Part shown: one piece after another, positions 6,649-15,056 of the stretch
How positions within the stretch are numbered: position 1 is the stretch's first letter
Layout of the letters: each line of letters starts with the position of its first letter
Origin: CAZOBJ01 sp964577825
GTDB taxonomy: Bacteria; Planctomycetota; SZUA-567; JAFGNG01
NCBI GenBank assembly: GCA_964577825.1
Contig: CAZOBJ010000078.1
Span: forward strand, 1-15,056
Direction of reading: 5' to 3'
Length of the DNA stretch: 15,056 bases
Notes under the pieces: model-generated
What the model was told of the DNA's origin: nothing
Database searches by the model: none
The model's input: only the letters and a program-made list of their open reading frames with translations
Translations under genes and position numbers: made by a program

Positions 6649-7734
6649 TCAGCGCGCGTACAGCTCGGGCCGCTCGGCCGCGTGGCGGTCGAGCCCGTCC
6701 ATGATGGCCCGGCACGAGCCCTGCCACCGGTCGGGCGGGATGTCCTCGGTGATGCCCATGAGAAGCCCGTCGACCGTGTCGAGCTCTTCGAGCAGGTCGA
6801 AGGTGAACCGCTCCACCTCCTCGTCCGGGCGCAGATGCACGGAGGAGGGGAAGTTGAGCCACAGCACCTTGTCCGGCCAGGCCGCGCGCGCCTCGGCCAG
6901 GGTTAGGTCCGTGTCCGGGGCCGGGGTGAAGGCCTCGATGTAGTCGAGCGCGGTGCGCGCGATGGCGTGCTTCAGCACGCCGCAGTTCGCGTCCAGGTGG
7001 CTGCCCACGAGCTTCCCGTGCGCGTGCATGTGCTCGGCGGCCTCGTTGTAGTTGGGCACGTAATAGGTCTCGAACCCCTCCAGGCCCACGATCTCGGGCA
7101 CCACGTTGCCGCCGTAGTTCGCGTGCAGCGCGGGGCTCGCGGCCACGAGCGGATAGACCTTGCGGTGGTGCGCGACCAGGGCGTGGTACAGGTCCAGCAC
7201 CTCGTCGCGGCGGTCCATCCACTCGTAGCAGAACGCTTCCGTGCCCATCCAGTTGCTGATGAGCACCTGCAGCGGCTCGCCCGCAAGCTGCGGGCGCAAA
7301 ATCGCGTCCCCGCCCCAGGCGCGCCGGGCGTCGACAAAGGGCCGGTAGCAGGGCGCGAAGACCTCGTCGTCGATCAGGAACCGCAGGACCTTGTAGTCCT
7401 CGGGCCCCTTGAACAGGCGCTCCCGGAACCAGGAGGTGAACCCGGCCGGCTCGCGCACCATGGAGACCGCGCCGACCGGGGTCTCGTGAGTCGTGCGCAC
7501 GAGGGGCCGGCCGTCCTGCGTGGACCGGGTCTCGGTGGACTTCACGTTCGGGCGAAGGGCGGTGACCACCTTCACGCGCCGGTCCACGATGCACAGGCCC
7601 CGGTTGCGCAGGTCGCGCTCGGCGCGGCACTGGGGGAGTTTGTTCTCGTACATGGTGAAGGGCACCCGGTCCGCGCGCCCGCCGCGCAGCACGCGCTCGA
7701 CGCGTTCGCGAGGGGTCATATGGGCAAGGGTCAT
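6649..7734 (-). CDS. Uroporphyrinogen-decarboxylase-family (URO-D) protein of unknown substrate
   Basis: Seen: 361 residues starting TPRERVERVLRGGRADRVPF, the usual opening of URO-D-fold proteins. The C-terminal half carries SHLDANCGVLK (245-255), IEAFTPAP (266-273), LAEARAAWPDKVLWLNFPSS (279-298) and GITEDIPPDRW. This is the branch common in Planctomycetota, Lentisphaerota and similar phyla, not true HemE. HemE's N-terminal substrate-binding arginine motif is absent. In corrinoid methyltransferases of this fold (MtaA type) the zinc ligands are H-x-C...C; here the matching stretch reads H246-x-D248...C251, so methyl transfer is possible but unproven. The ATG at 7734 has AAGGAG 7 nt upstream. 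It begins 28 bp after the HEAT-like gene and is the last gene of the minus-strand unit. No signal peptide; cytoplasmic. Confidence 0.85.
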   Translation of the reverse strand: MTLAHMTPRERVERVLRGGRADRVPFTMYENKLPQCRAERDLRNRGLCIVDRRVKVVTALRPNVKSTETRSTQDGRPLVRTTHETPVGAVSMVREPAGFTSWFRERLFKGPEDYKVLRFLIDDEVFAPCYRPFVDARRAWGGDAILRPQLAGEPLQVLISNWMGTEAFCYEWMDRRDEVLDLYHALVAHHRKVYPLVAASPALHANYGGNVVPEIVGLEGFETYYVPNYNEAAEHMHAHGKLVGSHLDANCGVLKHAIARTALDYIEAFTPAPDTDLTLAEARAAWPDKVLWLNFPSSVHLRPDEEVERFTFDLLEELDTVDGLLMGITEDIPPDRWQGSCRAIMDGLDRHAAERPELYAR

Positions 7735-7762
7735 GCGGGGCTCCTTGACGGCGCGGGCGGGG

Positions 7763-8422
7763 TCAGTCCTCCGACGCGTGCCGGCCGTCCTCCGGCCGCG
7801 TCAGCTCGTCCCAGTTATCCACGGGCAGCGGCGTGACGGTGCCATCCGCATTCTTGAGCCCGATGCCGGTCTCGGTGTTCACGATGCGATCCTTGTTCTC
7901 CTGCCACCAGGGGGCCCACATTCGAGACAGGTATTCACGCCAAGTCTCTTCGGGACCGCGCTCCCCTGGCAAGGGGGGATGATCACCGACAAGCTCGATC
8001 AGCGACGCGTTCGCCATATCGGCCTCTGCCTCGGATGCCTCGGGATTGCGCAACGTTGTGATCAACGCGTTCATGCTTCCTCGGCTAGGAAGGCTGCCCA
8101 GTAGAGCGAGACAGTGCCGTCGCACATCTTCGTTCGGATGATCCAGATTCTGGATCAGGCACGGGACGGCGCTTCGGCCCTTCGCGATAATCGCGTTTGC
8201 CGCGGTCGGATCGTAGTGGCCCTCCAGCAGGAGCGCTTCTCCGCCGATGCGTATATCGGGGCGAGACGCATAACGCAGCCGCTCGATCAACTGTTGCATC
8301 TCTTCGTCGCACGCGGCGCCCGTGTCGTGCGGCGTGGGCGAGGGCCATAGCGCGAACATCCCGATGAGGGCCACACTGAAGACGGCCAACAGCACCATGC
8401 CGATGCGCTCGGTACGCGTCAT
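7763..8422 (-). CDS. Membrane-anchored protein with HEAT-like repeats, function unknown
   Basis: Seen: 219 residues. There is a single N-terminal hydrophobic helix (7-27, MVLLAVFSVALIGMFALW) and no lipobox, followed by a predicted extracytoplasmic part. Residues about 70-135 read like two HEAT/PBS-type helical repeats: AIIAKGRSAVPCLIQNLDHP, then VRRHCLALLGSLPSRGSMNALITTL. The C-terminal third contains YLSRMWAPWWQENKDRIV and is not recognised. HEAT repeats usually mediate protein contacts; that role is inferred. The ATG at 8422 has AAGGAGG at 8 nt. It lies between the paralog cluster (58 bp upstream) and the URO-D gene (28 bp downstream). Its base composition appears slightly lower in GC than neighbouring genes. 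Confidence 0.8.
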   Translation of the reverse strand: MTRTERIGMVLLAVFSVALIGMFALWPSPTPHDTGAACDEEMQQLIERLRYASRPDIRIGGEALLLEGHYDPTAANAIIAKGRSAVPCLIQNLDHPNEDVRRHCLALLGSLPSRGSMNALITTLRNPEASEAEADMANASLIELVGDHPPLPGERGPEETWREYLSRMWAPWWQENKDRIVNTETGIGLKNADGTVTPLPVDNWDELTRPEDGRHASED

Positions 8423-8428
8423 GGGCGT

Positions 8429-8475
8429 TGCCTCCTTTGCGAGTGCGCCATCGTGCGCACATGATCGCTCGCAAG
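8429..8475 (-). repeat. Nested hairpin in the intergenic gap before the HEAT-like gene
   Basis: On the minus strand TGCGAG and CTCGCA pair around an inner hairpin in which GTGCGC pairs with GCGCAC. It occupies most of the 58 bp gap, between the stop of the 398-residue paralog and the AAGGAGG of the next gene. It could partly attenuate transcription or protect the upstream mRNA end. No T-run follows. Confidence 0.4.
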
Positions 8476-8480
8476 CACCT

Positions 8481-9677
8481 CTACCGCACCAGCGCCGGGT
8501 CCTGCTCCGGCGGACCCAGCTTCCACGCCTTCCACCCCGCGTCCGGCTCGTCGCCCGCGTACCAAAGGACCTCGTCGGCGGGGACGCAGATCAGGCGCAG
8601 GCAGGACGCCTCTTCGAGCGCGCCGCCGGACGTGCGATGGGGCAGGATGTTGGGCTCGTCCCACAGGTCTTCGGCCTGGTCCGGGTCCAGGCCGGCCCGC
8701 ATCTCGAGAATCGGGCCGATCCCCGGCGCGACATAGTGGCGGCCCACCTTGCAGGGGTCGCCGCGGTACGCGTGTCGAGGCCGGTCGATGGAGGCGAGTT
8801 CCCAGCACGGCACCAGGGCGTCGCCGCACGCCACGTTCCGGGCGGCCAGGAGCATTCGCTCCGACTGCGCGTCCGTCCACCGCCAGGTGCCCGACGCGGG
8901 CGCGTTGATCGGGAAGTCTTCCACAAGCTGCGTGTCTCCCGTGTTCTCGAGCAGGGCCTGGATGCCCACGGCCTCCACGATGCGCTGGAGCCGCTCCATA
9001 CGCCGATGGGCGATCCATTCGCGGGGGTCGCATCCGATCCGGTCGGCCCATTCGTTGTCCATGATGCGCAGGGGGTGGCACAGCGGACTTCCCTGGCCCG
9101 GTCGGAGCGCTCCGTAGGTATAGGCCTCGGTCAGGAAAAAGCTCTCGCCCCCGTCCATGGTGCGGAAAACGAAGTGGAGCAGCGCCGCCTGGTCGCCGTG
9201 CGCGCGCGCCGCGGCCGACGCGGTGGCCTGAAGGAACAGGCGCACCACGGCCGGCGCGGCCTCCAGGGCCTCGCCCTGCGCCCAGGCGGGCAGGCCCGGC
9301 GTGGGCATGTCCTCAGGGACATAGGACACGCCGCGCGGGCGCGGATACCCTTTCTTGTCCGTCGCCAGGGGCCGCACGAAGTCGGCCACGCAGTCAGCGC
9401 GCAGGACCATGGACATGGAGCCCGGAATCCACAGATGGCCCTCAGGGGACGGGTCGGAGCTGCCCTTTGCGGGCACGGTCTCCAGGATGACCAGGTGCTG
9501 CGCTCCGGGCCAGGAGCGGGGCGTGATCCGGGCAGGGGCGGCCGCGCGCTTCTCTTCGATCGTGTGGGCCGGCAGGTGTCGGTTCGGCTTGCGAAACAGG
9601 AGCCACGCGCCCGCGAGCAACGCCGCCGCCGCCACGAGCCCGCCGAGCCTCGCGAGCGCCCACGTGCGCTTCTGCAT
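8481..9677 (-). CDS. Tandem-family envelope protein, copy 3 (unknown function)
   Basis: Not recognised as any named family. Seen: 398 residues with one N-terminal transmembrane helix (8-28) and a predicted extracytoplasmic domain. Features shared with the two upstream paralogs are TPRxWPGxxxLV (52-63), PAWA (130-133), IGC (214-216), LQRIVEAVGIQALLEN (230-245), DFP, DALVPCWE (286-293), and the tail LICVPAD...GPPEQDPALV (362-397). Cysteines 216, 291 and 364 are invariant in all three copies and could form disulfides or bind metal (inference). The IEEKRA motif (40-45) after the anchor is shared with copy 1. The last 120 bp are about 92% identical to those of copy 1, counted by eye. The ATG at 9677 has GAGAGG 8 nt upstream. 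It is probably third in a five-gene unit. Confidence 0.87.
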   Translation of the reverse strand: MQKRTWALARLGGLVAAAALLAGAWLLFRKPNRHLPAHTIEEKRAAAPARITPRSWPGAQHLVILETVPAKGSSDPSPEGHLWIPGSMSMVLRADCVADFVRPLATDKKGYPRPRGVSYVPEDMPTPGLPAWAQGEALEAAPAVVRLFLQATASAAARAHGDQAALLHFVFRTMDGGESFFLTEAYTYGALRPGQGSPLCHPLRIMDNEWADRIGCDPREWIAHRRMERLQRIVEAVGIQALLENTGDTQLVEDFPINAPASGTWRWTDAQSERMLLAARNVACGDALVPCWELASIDRPRHAYRGDPCKVGRHYVAPGIGPILEMRAGLDPDQAEDLWDEPNILPHRTSGGALEEASCLRLICVPADEVLWYAGDEPDAGWKAWKLGPPEQDPALVR

Positions 9678-9715
9678 GGTCTCATCCTCTCAAATCGGCG
9701 CGTCACGATCTGCAA

Positions 9716-9729
9716 CGCGTGCGCACGCG
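9716..9729. repeat. 14 bp perfect palindrome between paralog copies 2 and 3
   Basis: CGCGTGCGCACGCG is self-complementary over all 14 bases and sits in the 76 bp gap between copy 2 and copy 3. It could be a protein-binding site or an RNA hairpin. In DNA this GC-rich some such palindromes arise by chance. Confidence 0.4.
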
Positions 9730-9753
9730 GCCGAAAGGCGCAAGCGCATCGCC

Positions 9754-11022
9754 CTATCGCACGAGCGCCGGGTCCTGCTCCGGGGGCCCGAGCTTCCAGG
9801 CCTTTGAAGCCGCGTCCGGCTCGCCGCCCGCGCACCACAGCGCCTTGTCCGCGGGCACGCAGAGGCAGCGCAGGCACCGAAGGTGCGCACGCTCGGCGCC
9901 CATCAACCGGTCGTAAGGCAGGTCGCGCCTGTCCCACAGCTCCTGAGCCTCGCTCGGAGGCATGGAGGCCTCTTGATACAGGACCCGGCCGACGCCGGGC
10001 GCGACGAAGTAGCGTCGGACCGGGACCGGATCGCTCGGCCTGTCTCGCTGCGGCAGGATCAGGCCTGCGATCTCCCAGCACGGGACCAGCGCCTCGCCGA
10101 AGGCCACGGTCCTGGTGCCCAAGAGCTTTCGCTTGGAGCGGCGAATGGTATCCTCCCACGCGGCCGGCGCGGGGACATCCACCGGGAAGTCGTCGACCAG
10201 GGGCGCGTCCTCCGCGTTGTCTATCAGGCCCTGGATCCCGAGGGTGCCGACGATGCGCTGGAGCCGCTCCAATCGGGAGTCCGTCTGCCACTCCTCGAGT
10301 TTGCACCCGATCCGCTTGGCCCACGCTGGGTCGCGCAGGTCCAGCGAACGCCGGGTCATTCGTCCCCGGTCCGGGTCGGGCGGCCGATAGGCATAGCCGA
10401 AGCCCAGGGACAGGGTCTCGCCCTCGTCGGTCGTATGGAAGGAAAGCTCCAGCAGGGGCGTCTGGTCCGCGGGGGCCTGTACCGCGCGGCTCGCGATCTC
10501 CAGGAACAGGCGGACCAGGTCCGGGGCCGCCTCCAGGTCCGGGCCCCGGGCCCAGGCGGGCAGGTCCGCGGTGGGGATCTCCTCGGTCACGAGGGCGCGT
10601 TTGCGCCTGCTCATCATCTGGCGCCGCACGCGGGCCACCTTCCCGTCCTCTGCGGCGGAAGGACGCAGGGCGCGCGCGTATCGGTCGGAGTCGGTTCTCA
10701 GGTACTGGAGGAGGTCCTCCACGCGGTCGGACCGCAGCGTCACCTGGATGGTGCCATGCGGCTGCTGCTCGGACGCGCTGGGCGAGCTGTCCTCGTCGTC
10801 CTTTCGCTCTCTCACGGAGACCATGTACACCAGGCGCTCCGCACCCGGCCAGGGCCGGGGCGTGACCGGGGGCTGGGCGGCCGCTTGTTCGGCCCCCGGT
10901 GCGGATGGGCGCTGGGGGCCCGGTCGGCCCGTGGTCTCGCCGTGCGGCAAGATCCACCAAGCGAGGCCACCGAGCACCACCACCGCCACGAGCGCCGCAC
11001 CTACCCATGCGAGCTTCTTCAT
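9754..11022 (-). CDS. Tandem-family envelope protein, copy 2 (unknown function)
   Basis: Paralog of its neighbours on both sides; no known family recognised. Seen: 422 residues, one N-terminal transmembrane helix (about 5-25), then a proline/alanine-rich linker (33-52). Conserved blocks follow: TPRPWPG (54-60), LPAWARG (154-160), IGC (238-240), LERLQRIVGTLGIQGLIDN (251-269), KRKLLGTRTVAFGEALVPCW (297-316), and the tail LCVPAD...LGPPEQDPALVR (387-422). Invariant cysteines are 240, 315 and 388. It has an extra basic insertion near 130-143 (RVRRQMMSRRKRA) absent from the other copies. Its 3' tail is clearly more diverged at the DNA level than the tails of copies 1 and 3, but its leader is nearly identical to that of copy 1. 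The ATG at 11022 has GGAGGA 8-9 nt upstream. Confidence 0.87.
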   Translation of the reverse strand: MKKLAWVGAALVAVVVLGGLAWWILPHGETTGRPGPQRPSAPGAEQAAAQPPVTPRPWPGAERLVYMVSVRERKDDEDSSPSASEQQPHGTIQVTLRSDRVEDLLQYLRTDSDRYARALRPSAAEDGKVARVRRQMMSRRKRALVTEEIPTADLPAWARGPDLEAAPDLVRLFLEIASRAVQAPADQTPLLELSFHTTDEGETLSLGFGYAYRPPDPDRGRMTRRSLDLRDPAWAKRIGCKLEEWQTDSRLERLQRIVGTLGIQGLIDNAEDAPLVDDFPVDVPAPAAWEDTIRRSKRKLLGTRTVAFGEALVPCWEIAGLILPQRDRPSDPVPVRRYFVAPGVGRVLYQEASMPPSEAQELWDRRDLPYDRLMGAERAHLRCLRCLCVPADKALWCAGGEPDAASKAWKLGPPEQDPALVR

Positions 11023-11039
11023 GGCCCGGTCCTCCGGAC

Positions 11040-11099
11040 GGGGTTCGGGGTTGGGCTCCCGTTGCCGACACGTCCCCGCAGCCGACCGTATGCGGGGCG
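11040..11099 (-). repeat. Duplicated leader element, internal copy (upstream of paralog copy 2)
   Basis: About 59 bp are identical, except for one base, to 12373-12431 upstream of copy 1 (offset 1332 bp). It begins directly after the stop codon of copy 1 and ends just before the ribosome binding site of copy 2. It contains CCCCGCA...TGCGGGG, able to form a 7 bp hairpin on the minus strand. It also retains the -10-like TACGGT but has no -35 at the right distance, because the copy 1 coding end lies there. Confidence 0.9.
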
Positions 11100-12353
11100 C
11101 TACTCCACGAGCGCCGGGTCCTGCTCAGGCGGACCCAGCCTCCACGCTTTCCACCCCGCGTCCGGCTCGTCGCCCGCGTGCCAGAGGACCTCGTCGGCGG
11201 GGACGCAGATCAGGCGCGCGGCCTGCATACGCTTGATTCCGTTGCTGGGCATCTCGCTGAATAAGACTGTCGGATCGTCCCAAAGCTCTGCAGCCGCGTC
11301 CTCGGATGGATAGCACGTCCACCAAAGAACGTATCCCGATCCGGGACCCACGCCCCCTGGGCAAACGAAAAGCCTGTCGACGCCGACAGGCTCCCGCCCC
11401 TGCAAGGGCGACAGGCTATGCACCCACGCGACTTCCCAACAGGGGATCAGCCCGTCTCCGAATGCAACCATCCTCGTGCCAAGGAGCTTCCGCCGGACAC
11501 CCAGGTAGGTGCTGGCCCAGGTTGCGGGGGCAGGGAGCGCTCGTGGCCAATCTCCGGGCAGCTGTGCGGCCTGCGAATGCTCAAGCAGTCCGTCGACTCC
11601 GATGCTCTCCACAACCTCTTGGAGCTTTGCCAGACTGGATGCCTTGCGCCATTTTTCCCTGTCGCATCCGATCAAGTCCGGCCATCGCTCATCAAGGTCT
11701 ACGCGCCTATGCTCGAAGCCATCCTCTTCGTCATTGAACACGGATGCGGTTAGCACAGATAGCCTGAAGTCTCTACCCCCGTGGTACCCCGTAAGGTCCA
11801 GATGCAGCATGTCATGCCGACGGCCCTCGCCGTCGGTCTCCTCCATGTCCGTGGCTGCCAAGAATGCGCCCACCAGCGGCGGCATCTTGTCCAAATCGCG
11901 GCCTCGCGCCCATGCGGGGATGGTGTCCGCTCGCAGGTCGGCAATCGCATGAGACCATGCAGCTCCGGGGGCAGCAGCGTCCTGGTCTGTTGTCAGAAGC
12001 CGCAAGAACTCGGGCGCCACGTCGGCACGGATCGACACCTCGATCGGGTCCGGGATCAGGGGCTTCGGGGCAAAGGGACCCTTGGGCGGCTGCTTCGTCG
12101 ACATGCGTTCCATGATGACCAATCGTTGCACCCCCGGCCACGGCCGCGGGGTGACGAGAAGTCCGGACTCGGCCCGCTTCTCTTCGATCTGTTGCGCGGT
12201 CAGGAGCCGAGCTTCATCCAGGGTCGCGTTGCGCTGCGCCTCCTCGTCGGCGGCCCGCTCGCGCAACACGTGCGCTCGCCACAACAGGCCCACGAGCACG
12301 GCCAGCGGCAGGAACACCAGGATCCACACGAGCACCGAGGTGCGCCTGTTCAT
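11100..12353 (-). CDS. Tandem-family envelope protein, copy 1 (unknown function)
   Basis: First gene of the minus-strand unit; no known family recognised. Seen: 417 residues with one N-terminal transmembrane helix (about 7-25) and a charged helical linker (28-62, possible coiled coil) containing IEEKRA (56-61). The family blocks follow: TPRPWPG (68-74), IPAWARG (145-151), IGC (228-230), LLGTRMVAFGDGLIPCWE (290-307), and the tail LICVPADEVLW...LGPPEQDPALVE (381-417). Invariant cysteines are 230, 305 and 383. The body, for example 11221-11280 and 11581-11640, counts near 55% GC, whereas the 3' tail (11101-11160) counts near 73% and almost matches copy 3, so the gene looks mosaic. The ATG at 12353 has GGAGGG 7 nt upstream; longer in-frame extensions cross the promoter and are rejected. 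Confidence 0.87.
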   Translation of the reverse strand: MNRRTSVLVWILVFLPLAVLVGLLWRAHVLRERAADEEAQRNATLDEARLLTAQQIEEKRAESGLLVTPRPWPGVQRLVIMERMSTKQPPKGPFAPKPLIPDPIEVSIRADVAPEFLRLLTTDQDAAAPGAAWSHAIADLRADTIPAWARGRDLDKMPPLVGAFLAATDMEETDGEGRRHDMLHLDLTGYHGGRDFRLSVLTASVFNDEEDGFEHRRVDLDERWPDLIGCDREKWRKASSLAKLQEVVESIGVDGLLEHSQAAQLPGDWPRALPAPATWASTYLGVRRKLLGTRMVAFGDGLIPCWEVAWVHSLSPLQGREPVGVDRLFVCPGGVGPGSGYVLWWTCYPSEDAAAELWDDPTVLFSEMPSNGIKRMQAARLICVPADEVLWHAGDEPDAGWKAWRLGPPEQDPALVE

Positions 12354-12371
12354 GACCTGGCCCTCCGGGCT

Positions 12372-12431
12372 GGGGTTCGGGGTTGGGCTCCCGTTGCCGA
12401 CACGTCCCCGCAGCCGACCGTACGCGGGGCG
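12372..12431 (-). repeat. Duplicated leader element, promoter-proximal copy (upstream of paralog copy 1)
   Basis: Near-identical partner of 11040-11099. This copy carries the TACGGT -10 of the minus-strand promoter and a CCCCGC...GCGGGG hairpin-forming segment in the 5' leader. Similarity continues with one gap into the ribosome binding site (CCGGAGG). Confidence 0.9.
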
Positions 12432-12445
12432 GGCGAAGGTGTCAA
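12417..12445 (-). promoter_or_regulatory. Promoter of the five-gene minus-strand unit
   Basis: On the minus strand a perfect TTGACA (12445-12440), a 17 bp spacer and TACGGT (12422-12417). The -10 is weak, so an activator may assist. The predicted start is near 12410, leaving a leader of about 57 nt before copy 1. Confidence 0.5.
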
Positions 12446-12480
12446 GTCCGGGCGCGGGCTGGACCTGGCCGTCTGCGCGC

Positions 12481-12509
12481 TTGCAAACCGGGCCTGCGCG
12501 CGCTACCAT
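12481..12509 (+). promoter_or_regulatory. Promoter of the kinase-FGE gene
   Basis: TTGCAA (12481-12486), a 17 bp spacer and TACCAT (12504-12509). The predicted start is near 12516. The short leader contains an imperfect GC hairpin (12513-12534) just before the GGGGAGG ribosome binding site. It is divergent from the promoter at 12417-12445, with 35 bp between the two -35 boxes. Confidence 0.45.
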
Positions 12510-12556
12510 GCACCCGGGCCCAATGGGGGCCGGGCGCTCGCAAAGGGGAGGCGGGC

Positions 12557-15056
<2,500 letters not shown>

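Noticed and set aside
4808..7630. Long minus-strand open frame (940 codons) covering acyP, the phosphoesterase and the XRE gene
   Set aside because: It runs antisense or out of frame to four well-supported genes, has low-complexity Arg/Ala/Gly composition and no recognisable domain.
6649..7734. Calling the URO-D protein HemE (haem biosynthesis)
   Set aside because: The N-terminal substrate-binding arginine motif of HemE is absent and the C-terminal blocks match the divergent URO-D-like branch.

Overview
The window is a GC-rich bacterial chromosome segment that most resembles the PVC / Planctomycetota-Lentisphaerota group. Three things point there: a Ser/Thr kinase with the 'DWG' magnesium loop fused through one membrane helix to a formylglycine-generating-enzyme (FGE/SUMF1) domain, a type IV prepilin-like protein with the H-X9-DG C-terminal motif, and a divergent uroporphyrinogen-decarboxylase-family (URO-D) protein. 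The phylum is inferred from gene content only. I see no tRNA, rRNA, CRISPR array or insertion sequence.

Left part (1-4870, all minus strand). A promoter (TTGACG, 17 bp, TATAGG) precedes a clear cobalamin riboswitch at 4650-4800. Downstream lie an H-X9-DG prepilin gene and then three overlapping or closely spaced genes for a vitamin B12-type ABC importer: binding protein, ATPase and FecCD permease. The riboswitch identifies the cargo as a corrinoid, which the proteins alone could not. After a 176 bp gap a GBA2/GH116-type beta-glucosidase N-terminal domain gene begins and runs off the left edge. The 4455-4978 stretch has no gene and holds the riboswitch, its promoter, a strong leader hairpin and the divergent acylphosphatase promoter.

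Middle (4924-6602, plus strand). Acylphosphatase, then a hairpin terminator, a promoter, and a two-gene unit of a YfcE-like metallophosphoesterase and an XRE/HTH regulator.

Right part (6649-12445, minus strand). One likely five-gene transcription unit starts from a promoter with a perfect TTGACA. It encodes three tandem paralogous, membrane-anchored proteins of no family I recognise, then a membrane-anchored HEAT-like protein, then a URO-D-family protein. The three paralogs share three cysteines and an almost invariant C-terminal tail. DNA-level similarity is concentrated at the 3' tails and in a duplicated 59-60 bp leader, while the bodies differ strongly. Divergently from the same 200 bp control region starts the large zinc-ribbon / kinase / transmembrane / FGE protein, truncated by the right edge.

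The two most notable points are the prepilin gene placed between a B12 riboswitch and a B12 importer, and the tandem family of unknown envelope proteins next to the kinase-FGE receptor.
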